Source of the DNA: Pinus tabuliformis | Taxonomy: Eukaryota > Streptophyta > Pinopsida > Pinales > Pinaceae | Direction: 5' to 3' | DNA length: 64,000 nucleotides | Assembly: GCA_031772625.1 (NCBI GenBank) | Contig: CM062813.1 | Span: forward strand, 697,510,420-697,574,419 | Shown here: positions 10,751 to 21,693 of the stretch, piece by piece | Position numbering within the stretch: the first letter of the stretch is position 1 | Layout of the letters: every line of letters begins with the position of its first letter | Notes under the pieces: generated by a model | Database searches by the model: none | Told to the model about the DNA's origin: nothing | Seen by the model: the letters and a program-made list of their open reading frames with translations, nothing else | Made by a program: the position numbers and the translations under genes

Positions 10751-13700
10751 AGGCCTTCAGAAATTGAGTTTTTTCCCGATTTGAAAATAAACAGCTTGCA
10801 AAAATAGCCTAAAAACCTTAGACGTTTATGGTTTCCGAGGTCTCCAATGTCAATTTCTTTCTTAATCCTGAAACAAATTTATAATAGAAATCCAAATAAC
10901 CAATATAAAAAATTTAAATTTCAAAACCCCAAAACCCCAAATACTGTGCAAAAATTCAAAACCCCAAATATATACAAAAATACTAAAAATCCCCAAAACC
11001 CAAGCTAGAAAAAATAATTTACAAGTTTGATCTACAAAATTATTCACAAGATCTACAAATAAAAAATTTTAACTTTTTGAGAAAAATATTTTTATGGAGT
11101 TTTTTCCTTTGAAAAATGGCTAAAAATACTTAAGAAACTCCAATGTATACTATAGCATTAGCGAAGATTTAATCCACCATATAAATATTTGGAATCCAAG
11201 CAACAATGGGTCTTGCCTAAATTTGTGAACTTAGAGGCCAAGGACTGAAGTACCTGAAAGCACTATGAATTTATTTTAAAATAATTTGTTAGATCACATG
11301 GGGAATCAAACCACCTAAGATTAGCCCAAAACTATCAATAGTTTGGTTCTATCTCCATCTAGTGAAAAAACAAATCTTACCAATATTCAACACAACATAG
11401 AGATGGCCGTAGTCAGTACATACCACAAATCAATAAGCAAGAACACCTTGATTTGCACTCGAAAGTGATAGTTCCTACTGGGACAATAGTTACAAAGCTG
11501 CTTCAGCAGAAATTTTCTAGTCAAAGATCAAGATGCTAGAGACTCAAATGACTTTATAATTTATAGATTTATCCTCCAAGTGGAAAAATAACGGCTATTT
11601 TCTTTGATCCTTGTCAAAATAATCTTGGTCGTTGATAAACACTTCAAGATCTTTTAATCTTGACCTTTGATTTCTTATTTTTGAGGAATTTTCGAATTTA
11701 TCATTGAATTCCATTTTAATTAGCCCAAAATTAATTATTTTGAGTTAATTTCCTAAAAAATTTGACTTTGACTTAAACACCAAGGTCTAAGGGTCCAAAT
11801 TTTCTTTATACAATATTCCCTTGGTGGAGGAGCTGTAAAAATTGATTCCTTTAGGACCCACGATTTTTTTCATTTGGATAATTATTTTTCCTAAGACAAT
11901 TTAATTTTGACTCTAATTAATTATTTTTTTGGCTTAGGATTTAATTTTATTTTGCCAGAAAAATTAATCAATTTACACGAGGGGATTTAATTATTTTTCT
12001 AGTCTCTAGTACATAAGATTTTACATTTACAACCCTCAAAGGGGGAATACACATTTGGCTTGGACCCTAAAGACACATAATCCATCTACGACACAATATG
12101 ATCTAGTAAACCAAGTGATTTGTAATAAAATAATTAAGCCAACTATCTTAAATTATCCCCAAATCACTTTTACATCAGACTTGACTAAAAACATTGGGAC
12201 TCACCTAAGATTTCGACAATAAATTTCACCCTTGCTTTGGGGTTTACGTTGGAGGGAAAAAACTCTTTTGATTAGCTGTGTTTAGAAATAGGTAATCAAT
12301 GAGGTTAAAAAACCTCCTAGGATGAAATTTGTCATCAAAATCATAGGCTTACCTAGGTTGTTACATATATTCAAGGTCTTACTAGGATCATTTACATTAG
12401 ATAACTTGCAGAATGGGTTTACAATGACATATAGATTGCTGACAAATGATCCGATCTTGTTGAAAAAATTTGGCACTTCCACTTCCTTGGAACTTTGACA
12501 AATATGGTGCAACATCTGGGTCCATATGGGGACACGTTGCTTCCGCGAAGTAACGTGAGAATCCCAAAATCCTGCATCCAAGAAAACATAAGTCCATCAA
12601 ATAGATTCGAAATCATCATGCATATATAATAAATCTCGTTGGAATAGAAAAATCTACTCTAACAAAACTGAAATATGAAAGACATAACATAAATGCGTGA
12701 AATAAAACTAGCTAATGACAAGAAATAAAAAGGAGTAGGGTTAGAGATACTATACAAATGATGCCACATGACATCAAACATTTTCAACATAGTGAATACT
12801 GAGCATCTGTCGGCTCTTTGGTAGGTCTGGAGGTTGCTTCTTTGTTGTGCCATGCCCGATCCTGCATATCGTGGGATTGTCTTATCCGAATAACGCGCTG
12901 CTCTCGACCATCAAATGCATCAAACCTCTTTCTTCTCTTCCTCTTCCTTTTACTTTTGTTCCTAATGGGCTTTGATGTCAATAGCGAGACTCCTGTAGAT
13001 TTCTTGTCTTGATCTTGAGTGTGTTCGGACAAAAGATCTGAAGAGCCTGAAGTATGCCCAACCTTATTTTGAATAACTCTGCCAACTATGATACATAAGT
13101 TTGATCTTTCTTAATTTATTTTCCAATCATGGCATTTTCAGTCGACCTGTTTTCAATGGGACAAGGGAGCTCTTTGCAGTGAGAAGAAAATTGTTCTAGC
13201 AGACTAGGAGGCTTATGACCTGTCGAAACTTCTTTGTTCCTTTCATCATCTGATCCATGCTGAAATTCCTGTATTTGCAATCTTTACATCTTTTGTAATT
13301 TTTCCATTTCTTCTAGCCTCTTTTGCATGGGACTCATTTCCTTGGCATGTCTCACTATAAATTTTGCTTGATCGATTTATGTCTTCATGAATCTGTCTTG
13401 AAGAGTGAAATACTTAGTTTCCAAGGCTTCAATTTCCTATGTGTGATTGTTCTCCATGGTCTTTATCTTGTAAGAGTAGTTAACCTCCATGGCACTGATT
13501 ATCTATAATTGCCTTTCTTCCATAGTTCTTATTTGTTGTGTGTGATCATCTTTCATGGTCTCAATCGAGTTCTAGAGTCTATACTTCGTGGCATTCATTT
13601 GGTTGGAATGCTCATGCCTAATAGCACTGGTTTCCTTGGCATGATTTTTCTCCATGGTGATCAAATGGTGTTGCATGGTGGTGATTTGATTAGAATGATT

Positions 13701-14044
13701 AGTCTTCATGATTTTTAGTTCCTCAACATGCTCCTCCTCTTGGTATCTATCATGTTATGAAAATTGATCTTTTGATTATACTAATAACCTTCGATTGCCT
13801 GTAACCTGTTCCCTAGTGAATTCATTTCTTTGGCGTGATCTGCTATTAATTTTGCTTGACTAGATTGCATGTCTTTGATCATTTGAGTCAATTTCTTAAT
13901 AAGATGCTTATCATTTTCCTTTTCATCGTTAAAATGATTAATCTGGTTACTAGTCCCTGCAGTGCCACTACCCAGGATTCCTCTGGAAAAAGCAAAAGTA
14001 GATTCCTCATGAAATTTTTCACAAGTACTGCAATATTGCCAAGA
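10751..14044 (-). mobile_element. Gag-only Ty3-like LTR element, copy A, middle part
   Basis: This stretch continues copy A after the 8.3 kb insertion and aligns with about 23690-26955 of copy B. The left half is A/T-rich LTR and untranslated sequence. From about 12800 to 14040 the minus strand encodes the C-terminal half of the gag protein: a basic tail (KRKRKRRKR near 12940) and, upstream on that strand, a coiled-coil region. The copy is degenerate. It is cut at 14044 by the Penelope-like element. Confidence 0.65.
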
Positions 14045-14126
14045 TTCTGGTTTTAAGACCTCTGTGGTACATTATTTTTGAATTAGTCACCGGAGAATCC
14101 ACAGTAAGAACTTTTTTCTGCCAACG

Positions 14127-14157
14127 TTTCGAATCCCAACCGGGATCCATCATCAGG
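14127..14157 (-). ncRNA. Hammerhead ribozyme-like core
   Basis: On the minus strand CTGATGA (14157-14151) is followed by a 7 bp stem, GGATCCC paired with GGGATTC (one G-T pair) around a GGTT loop, and then GAAAC (14131-14127). CUGAUGA, stem II and GAAA form the conserved catalytic core of hammerhead ribozymes, and Penelope-like elements are known to carry such motifs near their ends. The flanking CGTTGGCAG is also familiar from such elements. I could not fit stems I and III with a clear cleavage triplet, so activity is unproven and the motif may be a relic. Confidence 0.5.
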
Positions 14158-14261
14158 ACAACTAGAATGCTTGATAGAAGAAGAGCATATTTTAGGGTTT
14201 AAATAGAAATGAGGAGAGAAAGGAGGGAAGGTCGGCTCTCATTTTTGAGAAGTCGGCTGCC

Positions 14262-15085
14262 TCTGATTTAATTAATTAATTAATTATTATTATTATTTTT
14301 TATTTATTTATTTATTTATTAATTTTTTTTTTATTAATTGAAATGGTTATTATTACTTTAATCCTTATTAATATAATAATTAGTAATAAGTAATATTAAT
14401 TAATATATATTATTAATGAAATGATTATAATTATTTTTATTATCAATTATTATTATTAAAACAATAATTAGTAATTAGAACTATTAATTATCAAAATTAA
14501 GGATTATTATTATTAATATAATAATTAGTAGTTAGTAATATTAATTATAATATATATTAATACTAAAATTAATTGAAATGATCATAATTATTTAATTATT
14601 ATTAATATAATTATTCGTAATAAATATAATGATAAAAATTAATGATTATTATTATTATTATTATTTTTAATCTAATAATAAATTAATAATAAAGAGAAAT
14701 AATTATTAATAGAAATATTATGTTATTAATAATAATTATTAATTCATTTAATAAAAATAATAATAAGAATTAATAATATTAAATAATGCTTAAATAAAAA
14801 TTATTAATCCTGGCATATAGAAATTAGAATTTGATATTTAATATTTATTATAATATATTATTTATTTTATTTTTATTTATATTATTTTTTAGTACAATGA
14901 TAATTATATTCTTAATTAGAGTTATAAAATTAAAAATGGTTAAATTTTATAATTATTTTGAAAGAATAAATATTTAATGTTAATTATTATTATATTAAAA
15001 TAGATAAAATTAATAAGGGTGATTAAATTAAAAACTTAATTAATTAATATTGTAAATGTTTAATTGAGAGTTATTATTATTATTA
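14262..15085. repeat. A/T-only low-complexity tract in the Penelope 3' region
   Basis: About 820 bp consist almost entirely of A and T, with runs of TTAA, TTAT, ATT and TATT units and imperfect copies of ATTATTATTA. It lies between the end of the GIY-YIG reading frame and the hammerhead-like core. It has no coding potential. It looks like expanded and decayed simple repeats. Confidence 0.8.
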
Positions 15086-15913
15086 TTATACTGTTATTGG
15101 GTTAATTTTTCTGATTAGGGGAAACCAGCTTCCAGTAATCTCCATACCATTGTCTCTGTTGAGATTATGCGGGTGTTTGATAATTTCAAGAGCTTCTCTG
15201 ATCTTTCGCTTATGGTGTTGCTCTTCCTTAGCGATAATGGAGGCGTTTTCCAAGAGGACATGGTGCTTAGTTTTTGATGAATGTTCTGCGAGGGCGGAAG
15301 AACGAGACCTTTCATTTTTAATATCAGCTCCATGTTCCTTGAGTCTGGTCTGTAGGGAGCGCCCTGTTTCACCAATGTAGCTTTTCCCACATGAACAATC
15401 AATTTTATAGACCCCTTTAAGTTGTTGTTTATCAATATTATCCTTAACTGATCTCATACTTTGCCTAATTGTTCCAGGGGCTGAGAATTGCGTGCTTATG
15501 TTATTCCTTCTTAGGACTTTCGCAATCTTATCTGTAACTCCATGAATGTAATGGAGAAAAACCCTACCACCCTCAGGTTGATCTCGGGTTTTAGGTTCAT
15601 GAGATAACATCCTTTTCTCGGCTTTCTGAATTGCTCTTTTAATCTCATTTTCTTTGTAGCCTAAACCTTTAAAGGTTGAGACTAAATGCTTCTTTTCTTC
15701 CTCCAGATGATCAACATCAGAAATTCGAAGGGCCATGATGGCAAGAATGTTTAGAACACCAAGTTTCTGGGCTGGATGATGGTGGGAGTCAGCGTGGAGG
15801 TAGTTCTCTGTATGGGTAGACTTTCTGAAAACTTTGTGCCCTATGGAGCCATCATCTTTTCTCATGATGAGGATGTCTAAAAAAGGGATGCTCATGTTTT
15901 CTTCAAGTTCCAT
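15086..15913 (-). pseudogene. Penelope-like element: RT thumb region and GIY-YIG endonuclease
   Basis: The open frame gives 275 residues. The start (EENMSIPFLDILIMRK) is the region after the RT active site, where Penelope proteins read IPFLD. The last 110 residues hold the endonuclease: GVYKIDCSCGKSYIGETGRS is a GIY-YIG variant with GVY and YIG halves. It is followed by RLKEHG, where the arginine fits the family's catalytic arginine, and a later conserved E and N (EALEIIKHPHNLN). The CSC pair fits the Cys-rich linker typical of these elements. The domain nicks DNA to prime integration. It is separated from the upstream RT frame by a break, with the stretch that should join them missing. Confidence 0.85.
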
Positions 15914-15921
15914 AGTGAATT

Positions 15922-16683
15922 TTATTTCTGGGGATCTAGGGCCTTCTTTTCAAAATATTCCATGTATAGGTTGGCCACGATCGGTGAAAGGGGGGATCCC
16001 ATTGCCACACCGGATGTTTGCTCATAATATTTTCCTTGGAAGGTGAACACTGTTGATCGCAAGCAGATTTCGGCCAATCTTGCAGTCCCTGGATCAGTAA
16101 CCTCTTTTATAACTTGAATGGCTTCTTCAAGAGGAATCTTGGTGAATAGGGACACTACGTCAAAGCTAACAAGGAGGTCCTCACGCTCTAGTTTCTCATT
16201 CTTAATGAGATTCACAAAGTCATGGGAGTCCTTGATGAAAGAATCAGTGTTTCCGACAAGGGGCCTGAGGATTCTTGCAACGTATTTAGCGAGCTCATAG
16301 GTTGGGGAACCAATTGTATTGACAATTGGTCTGAGAGGGACTCCTTCTTTATGGATCTTGGGTAGCCCATAAATCCTAGGGATGCATTCACTAGAGGGAA
16401 TTAATCTCTTTTTTAATTTATCATCAAGGTTGGATTCCAAAATAGCCTTTTTCACTTCTTTCATAATCCCGGGGATCGGGTTTTTGCTCAGCTTCTTATA
16501 ACTACCACAATTGAGGTGTTCATTCATTTTGCATATATAATCTTCTTTATCCAAGATCACTGCTGCTCCTCCTTTATCTGCCTTGAGAACCACAATTTTT
16601 TCATTGTTACGCAGGGATTTGAAGGCCTTTTGTTCTGTTTTACTCTTTTGGGAGCTTTGGCCTTTCTCATAATAAGGGAGCAC
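15922..16683 (-). pseudogene. Penelope-like reverse transcriptase, N-terminal two thirds
   Basis: The frame encodes the fingers and part of the palm of a Penelope RT. Family motifs occur in order: VVLKADKGGAAVILDKEDY, YGLPKIHKEGVPLRPIVNT, DLLVSFDVVSLFTKIP (first catalytic aspartate) and SGVAMGSPLSPIVANLYMEYF. The next block expected in this family, the YVDD box and its surroundings of about 40-50 residues, is not seen before the following frame resumes at the IKFTMELE segment. The enzyme is therefore very likely dead. The match to the family is otherwise close, which argues for a fairly recent copy. Confidence 0.85.
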
Positions 16684-19600
16684 TCTTGTCTTAATGCTTC
16701 CTTATCTTCCAAGGGAAGATTGTTAATCCCATCTTCTATGTTACAAATCATTTTCTCAATAGGAAGGTTTTTCGGAGTAACAGCAAATCCAAGACCTTTT
16801 CGGAGGACATTAATGACCTCAGGTTCTAAACCTTGGGAAGACAAATTTACGACTTTTCTTTTTAGTCTTGTTTCGGATGTGTTGACCGAAGAATTGCTGT
16901 TAATTCTGTTTTCAATAGGGCTATTTGTATTATAATAGCGATCCATACCATCCATCGCAACATGAGAGCTTCTGCCCACCGATTCGAAGTCGACTTGATT
17001 ATTGATTACAACCGGGTGCTGAAAGGCCGCATTGCTTACAGAGTCAAACTGAATGGGCTCAATTAAATCACGTTCCATGGCAGTGTCGTTCTTGTCCCCA
17101 ACAGCTACAGGCGAGTATCTATCCAACGCGTCGAAGTCAACGTGCTCCAACTGAAGGGGCGCATTGTTAACCAGGTTACTTAGACCGTTTTTCTGCGCAG
17201 CTTCCAAGTTAAATTCCATACATTTCTGCGCAGGCAACTCAGCGTTTTGTCTAAGATCCTGAGTATTATCCGTCCCGTTTTCCTGCGCAGCTTCCAAGTT
17301 AAATTCCATACATTTCTGCGCAGGCAACCCAGCGTTTTGTCCAAGATCCTGAGTATTATCCGTTCCGACAATCGATAACTGAAAGGGCGCCATTAAATTT
17401 TGATCCTTATTCGTGTATCCAGCCGCAACATGAAAGTTTCTGCCCACCGAATCGTTTACAACCGGGTGCTCAACGTGCTCCAACTGAAGGGGCGCATTGT
17501 TATTACTTAGATTTTTCGGGCTTAGACAGTTTTCATGCGCATTTTTCAGGTTATATTCCCTATGTTTCTGCGCAGGCAACACCGCATTATGTCCAAGATC
17601 CTGTTTATTATCCGCTTCGACAATTGATTTAGTTCCAATAATCTCTGTTCTGTCTGCGTTATTTTTGATTTTTACACTGACCCGGTTCATTAGATCAGGT
17701 AAGTCCGGAGGCTTGATGTTGCTGTCACAGTTGCCCTCGATCCGCGTTTCAATGGCACCGTGACTGTTGGTCGAGCCTGAATCAAATCTTCTTGATACAA
17801 CTGTGCTTGCTGAATAAATGCCCATTTTCTTATCATTATACTGCGATTTTTGTAGCAAGTTGGACAATTTCCTGTGTTGACGTTTTTCAGTGATCTGACC
17901 TTCATTAATGCTTTTCAGAGCGGCCCTAGCATCAATCACGGACCAGAGATTCTTGCTAATGATGCTGGATAGCCTTAAGTGAGCTGAGAGCGCGGAGCGA
18001 CCAAGATTATCCAGAGAAGCTCTAACCCTTTTAATTTCTGTCCTTATTAGAGACATGCTGAGATGAATGGGCTCAATTAAATCACGTTCCATGGCAGTGT
18101 CGTTCTTGTCCTCAACAGCTATAGGCGAGTATCTATCCAACGCGTCGAAGTCAACGTGCTCCAACTGAAGGGGCGCATTGTTAACCGGGTTACTTAGACC
18201 GTTTTTCTGCGCAGCTTCCAAGTTAAATTCCATACATTTCTGCGCAGGCAACTCAGCGTTTTGTCCAAGATCCTGAGTATTATCCGTTCCGTTTTCCTGC
18301 GCAGCTTCCAAGTTAAATTCCATACATTTCTGCGCAGGCAACCCAACGTTTTGTCCAAGATCCTGAGTATTATCCGTTCCGACAATTGATAACTGAAAGG
18401 GCGCCATTAAATTTCGATCCATACCATCTTTATTCGTGTATCCAGCCGCAACATGAAAGTTTCTGCCCACCGAATCGTTTACAACCGGGTGCTCAACGTG
18501 CTCCAACTGAAGGGGCGCATTGTTATTACTAGATTTTTCGGGCTTAGACAGTTTTCATGCGCATTTTTCAGGTTATATTCCCTACGTTTCTGCGCAGGCA
18601 ACACCGCATTATGTCCAAGATCCTGTTTATTATCCGCTTCGACAATTGATTTAGTTCCAATAATCTGTGTTCTGTCTGCGTTATTTTTGATTTTTACACT
18701 GACCCGGTTCATTAGATTAGGTAAGTCCGAAGGCTTGATGTTGCTGTCACAGTTGCCCTCGATCCGCGTTTCAATGGCACCGTGACTGTTGGTCGAGCCT
18801 GAATCAAATCTTCTTGATACAACTGCGATTGCTGAATAAATGCCCATTTTCTTATCATTATACTGCGATTTTTGTAGCAAGTTGGACAATTTCCTGTGTT
18901 GACGTTTTTCAGTGATCTGACCTTCATTAATGCTTTTCAGAGTGGCCCTAGCATCGATCACGGACCAGAGATTCTTGCTAATGATGCTGGATAGCCTTAA
19001 GTGAGCTGAGAGCGCGGAGCGACCAAGATTATCTAGAGAAGCTCTAACCCTTTTAATTTCTGTCCTTATTAGAGACATGCTGAGATGAATGGGCTCAATT
19101 AAATCACGTTCCATGGCAGTGTCGTTCTTGTCCTCAACAGCTACAGGCGAGTATCTATCCAACGCGTCGAAGTCAACGTGCTCCAACTGAAGGGGCGCAT
19201 TGTTAACCAGGTTACTTAGACCGTTTTTCTGTGCAGCTTCCAAGTTAAATTCCATACATTTCTGCGCAGGCAACTCAGCGTTTTGTCCAAGATCCTGAGT
19301 ATTATCCGTTCCGTTTTCCTGCGCAGCTTCCAAGTTAAATTCCATACATTTTTGCGCAGGCAACCCAGCGTTTTGTCCAAGATCCTGAGTATTATCCGTT
19401 CTGACAATCGATAACTGAAAGGGCGCCACTAAATTTTGATCCTTATTCGTGTATCCAGCCGCAACATGAAAGTTTCTGCCCACCGAATCGTTTACAACCG
19501 GGTGCTCAACATGCTCCAACTGAAGGGGCGCATTGTTATTACTTAGATTTTTCGGGCTTAGACAGTTTTCATGCGCATTTTTCAGGTTATATTCCCTACG

Positions 19601-20358
19601 TTTCTGCGCAGGCAACACCGCATTATGTCCAAGATCCTGTTTATTATCCGCTTCAACAATTGATTTAGTTCCAATAATCTCTGTTCTGTCTGCGCTATTT
19701 TTGATTTTTACACTGACCTGGTTCATTAGATCAGGTAAGTCCGAAGGCTTGATGTTGCTGTCACAGTTGCCCTCGATCCGCGTTTCAATGGCACCGTGAC
19801 TGTTGGTCGAGCCTGAATCAAATCTTCTTGATACAACTGTGCTTGCTGATAAATGCCCATTTTCTTATCATTATACTGCGATTTTTGTAGCAAGTTGGAC
19901 AATTTCCTGTGTTGACGTTTTTCAATGATCTGACCTTCATTAATGCTTTTCAGAGCGGCCCTAGCATCGATCACGGACCAGAGATTCTTGCTAATGATGC
20001 TGGATAGCCTTAAGTGAGCTGAGAGCGCGGAGCGACCAAGATTATCCAGAGAAGCTCTAACCCTTTTAATTTCTGTCCTTATTAGAGACATGCTGAGATG
20101 AATGGGCTCAATTAAATCACGTTCCATGGCAGTGTCGTTCTTGTCCTCAACAGCTATAGGCGAGTATCTATCCAACGCGTCGAAGTCAACATGCTCCAAC
20201 TGAAGGGGCGCATTGTTAACCGGGTTACTTAGACCGTTTTTCTGCGCAGCTTCAAAGTTAAATTCCATACATTTCTGCGCAGGCAACTCAGCGTTTTGTC
20301 CAAGATCCTGAGTATTATCCGTTCCGTTTTCCTGCGCAGCTTCCAAGTTAAATTCCAT
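16557..20358 (-). pseudogene. Penelope-like element: repetitive N-terminal region
   Basis: Upstream of the RT the minus strand stays almost entirely open in three consecutive frames (20358-19726, 19726-18479, 18506-16557). The encoded protein repeats a module of about 338 residues. Each module has copies of a 30-residue unit (core DNTQDLGQNAELPAQKCMEF), a predicted helical, basic segment (RTEIKRVRASLDNLGRSA and KRQHRKLSNLLQKSQ), and a linker with SVKIKNNADRTEIIGTKS. The frame changes are explained by small length differences between units. I recognise no enzymatic domain. Penelope proteins carry an N-terminal extension before the RT, but a tandemly repeated one of this size is unusual. Function unknown; nucleic-acid binding is a guess from charge. 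Confidence 0.7.
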
Positions 20359-20404
20359 ACATTTCTACGCAGGCAACTCAGCGTTTTGTCATTGTTAACC
20401 GGGT
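17055..20404 (-). repeat. Tandem array of 3.3 units of about 1.01-1.02 kb
   Basis: The marker GGGCTCAATTAAATCACG occurs at 17055, 18069, 19091 and 20104, giving units of 1014, 1022 and 1013 bp and a last partial one of about 300 bp. Units are near-identical by eye. The 8 bp excess of the second unit comes from one 9 bp insertion and one single-base loss, and the third lacks one base. The left edge of the array is near 17050, where the upstream context of the marker differs from the other three. Confidence 0.92.
17193..17372 (-). repeat. 90 bp sub-repeat inside the tandem units
   Basis: Two adjacent 90 bp copies (starting at 17193 and 17283 with CTGCGCAGCTTCCAAG) encode a 30-residue protein repeat. 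A more diverged third copy lies near 17530-17615. The same doublet recurs in each large unit near 18207, 19230 and 20245, so repeats lie within repeats. Confidence 0.85.
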
Positions 20405-21693
20405 TGATCATCATTATCCTGCAACTTATTTTTTTGAGACACCTTCATATTAACTAGGCAATTTACATGACGATGACTTGATTTTTATGCTCATCTGCAC
20501 ACTTTTAATGCTTTGAGCTAGTTCTTTAACATGATCATTTTCCTCTTCTTTTATATTTGGAATCCCAAACTTCTCGGATGCTTTCTTGTCATTTTCTAAT
20601 TCCTCAGCTAAAGTTTGAGCAACCCTTACATTAGCGGGCTTCCCGCACATCAATTCGTAAGAAGTGTCAGCATCAAATGCATCAATGTAATGGTCTAACA
20701 AAAGTTTGTCAGGAGGCTTGTAATCTTGAGATAATTCTCTTATAATGCCATTGAACCTCCTATTAAATTCTTTAACAGTTTCATCTTCATTCTTTTTCAT
20801 ACTGTAAATAGTGCGAAGTAAAACCTTTTCATCCCTCTTATCTCCATATTCATTGATAAAGGCCTTGATTATAGCTTGCAGAGAATCAAAAGAACCATTA
20901 GGAAAATCATGAAACCAATCCATAACATTATCTTCCAAGGAAAAGACAAAGAGACACATCTTAATGTCTTCATGATTATAGTTAGTATTGTTGCACCACT
21001 TAGCTATACAAAGATTAAATTTCTTGAGATGATCATTGGCATTAATTGCACCATTGCCTTGAAAAGAAGGTAAATTATCAATGGCTTTTTCTGGAATATC
21101 ATAGGGATAACCATGAATGTTAGTAAAATTACAAGGGGCAAGCAAGTCATTCATGATGACTTGCTCACTTGAGAGCAAATGGATATCAGCGAGAGGTCTG
21201 TGTCCAAGATAAGCAAGAATCCTACAAGAAGAAGACTTCTAGCCGAAATTCTTGCAGAAAATGGGAGAAGTGGAGTCTTCCCTTGAACATGAATCTAACT
21301 CTAACATCCAAATACAAAAAACGAGAAGTTAGCTAGGGAGAAACAGGTGGATATCAAGGAATACTTCCTGTCTGAGAAAATTGAATGCTCACTATAATGT
21401 AATTTATTTAACCAAGCCCAGAGAGCGGGGTTAACCAAGCTACCTGTGAGCTTTTATGAATGGATGAATTAGTGGAGTCGCCACCCAAATAGGAAACTAA
21501 CCTAAATGTCCAGGTGCTAAAGTGCAAATAGAGACGTGAATAAGGCGATAAGAAGATTAGTGAGATATCAAAGACGAATGTGGTGTCTGACGGATCAAGA
21601 AGATGAAAATGGATTAGAGGATTATGAAGATCAAATGAGGATGTCGTCAACACCAAGGTCCAATAAATTGGTCCCCGACAACGACGCTAAAAA
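20405..21693 (-). mobile_element. Gag-only Ty3-like LTR element, copy A: gag core and leader
   Basis: The minus strand at 21178-20450 encodes a Ty3-type gag core: NLPSFQGNGAINANDHLKKF, a hydrophobic helix block with VMDWFHDFP, and ETVKEFNRRFNGII at the end of the domain. It forms the particle that carries element RNA. Downstream on that strand the protein would run on into the coiled-coil region, but the Penelope-like element has separated the two. Upstream (21180-21670) is the leader, including GGAGTCGCCACC-type sequence common in plant Ty3 leaders. No polymerase genes are present in either copy, so the element looks non-autonomous. Confidence 0.7.
21671..21689 (-). promoter_or_regulatory. 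Primer-binding site, tRNA-Asp type
   Basis: The plus-strand sequence GTCCCCGACAACGACGCTA is the reverse complement of a site close to TGGCGCCGTTGTCGGGGAC, the primer site used by many plant Ty3 (Tat/Athila-type) elements, with two differences. It places the minus-strand 5' LTR immediately to the right, starting TGTTGTGGCG at 21694. A similar block (CAACGCCACCAAAAATGTTGTCG) recurs at about 21764. Confidence 0.6.

Larger units (their letters stand above)
14045..20404 (-). mobile_element. Penelope-like element (Dryad-type, RT plus GIY-YIG)
   Basis: This 6.36 kb insertion in copy A is defined by uninterrupted sequence in copy B near 26955. Reading on the minus strand from right to left it has a tandemly repeated N-terminal coding region (about 20358-16700), reverse transcriptase (16683-15922), GIY-YIG endonuclease (15913-15086), an A/T tract (15085-14262), and a 3' tail with a hammerhead-like core. 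RT followed by a C-terminal GIY-YIG domain is diagnostic of endonuclease-bearing Penelope-like elements; in plants these are known from conifers. The 5' end (right) looks truncated: CATTGTTAACCGGGTT at the junction repeats sequence found 180 bp inside the element, as if the copying enzyme jumped template. I see no clear target duplication. Confidence 0.85.

Noticed and set aside
14262-15085. A/T tract as a matrix attachment site or centromeric repeat
   Set aside because: It lies within the bounds of one mobile element and is most simply part of it; no independent evidence for a chromosomal role.
15922-16683. Reverse transcriptase as part of a LINE
   Set aside because: The RT motifs (KADKGGAAV, YGLPKIHKEG) and the following GIY-YIG domain are those of Penelope-like elements; no LINE endonuclease is present.
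17497-17763. Plus-strand open frames repeated at 17497, 18453 and 19533
   Set aside because: They are antisense shadows of the repeated minus-strand Penelope coding unit and recur only because the DNA repeats.
16900-20404. Regularly spaced repeats that could suggest a CRISPR array
   Set aside because: Units are 90 bp and about 1 kb, translate into repeated protein, and lie in a plant retroelement; spacing and unit length do not fit CRISPR.
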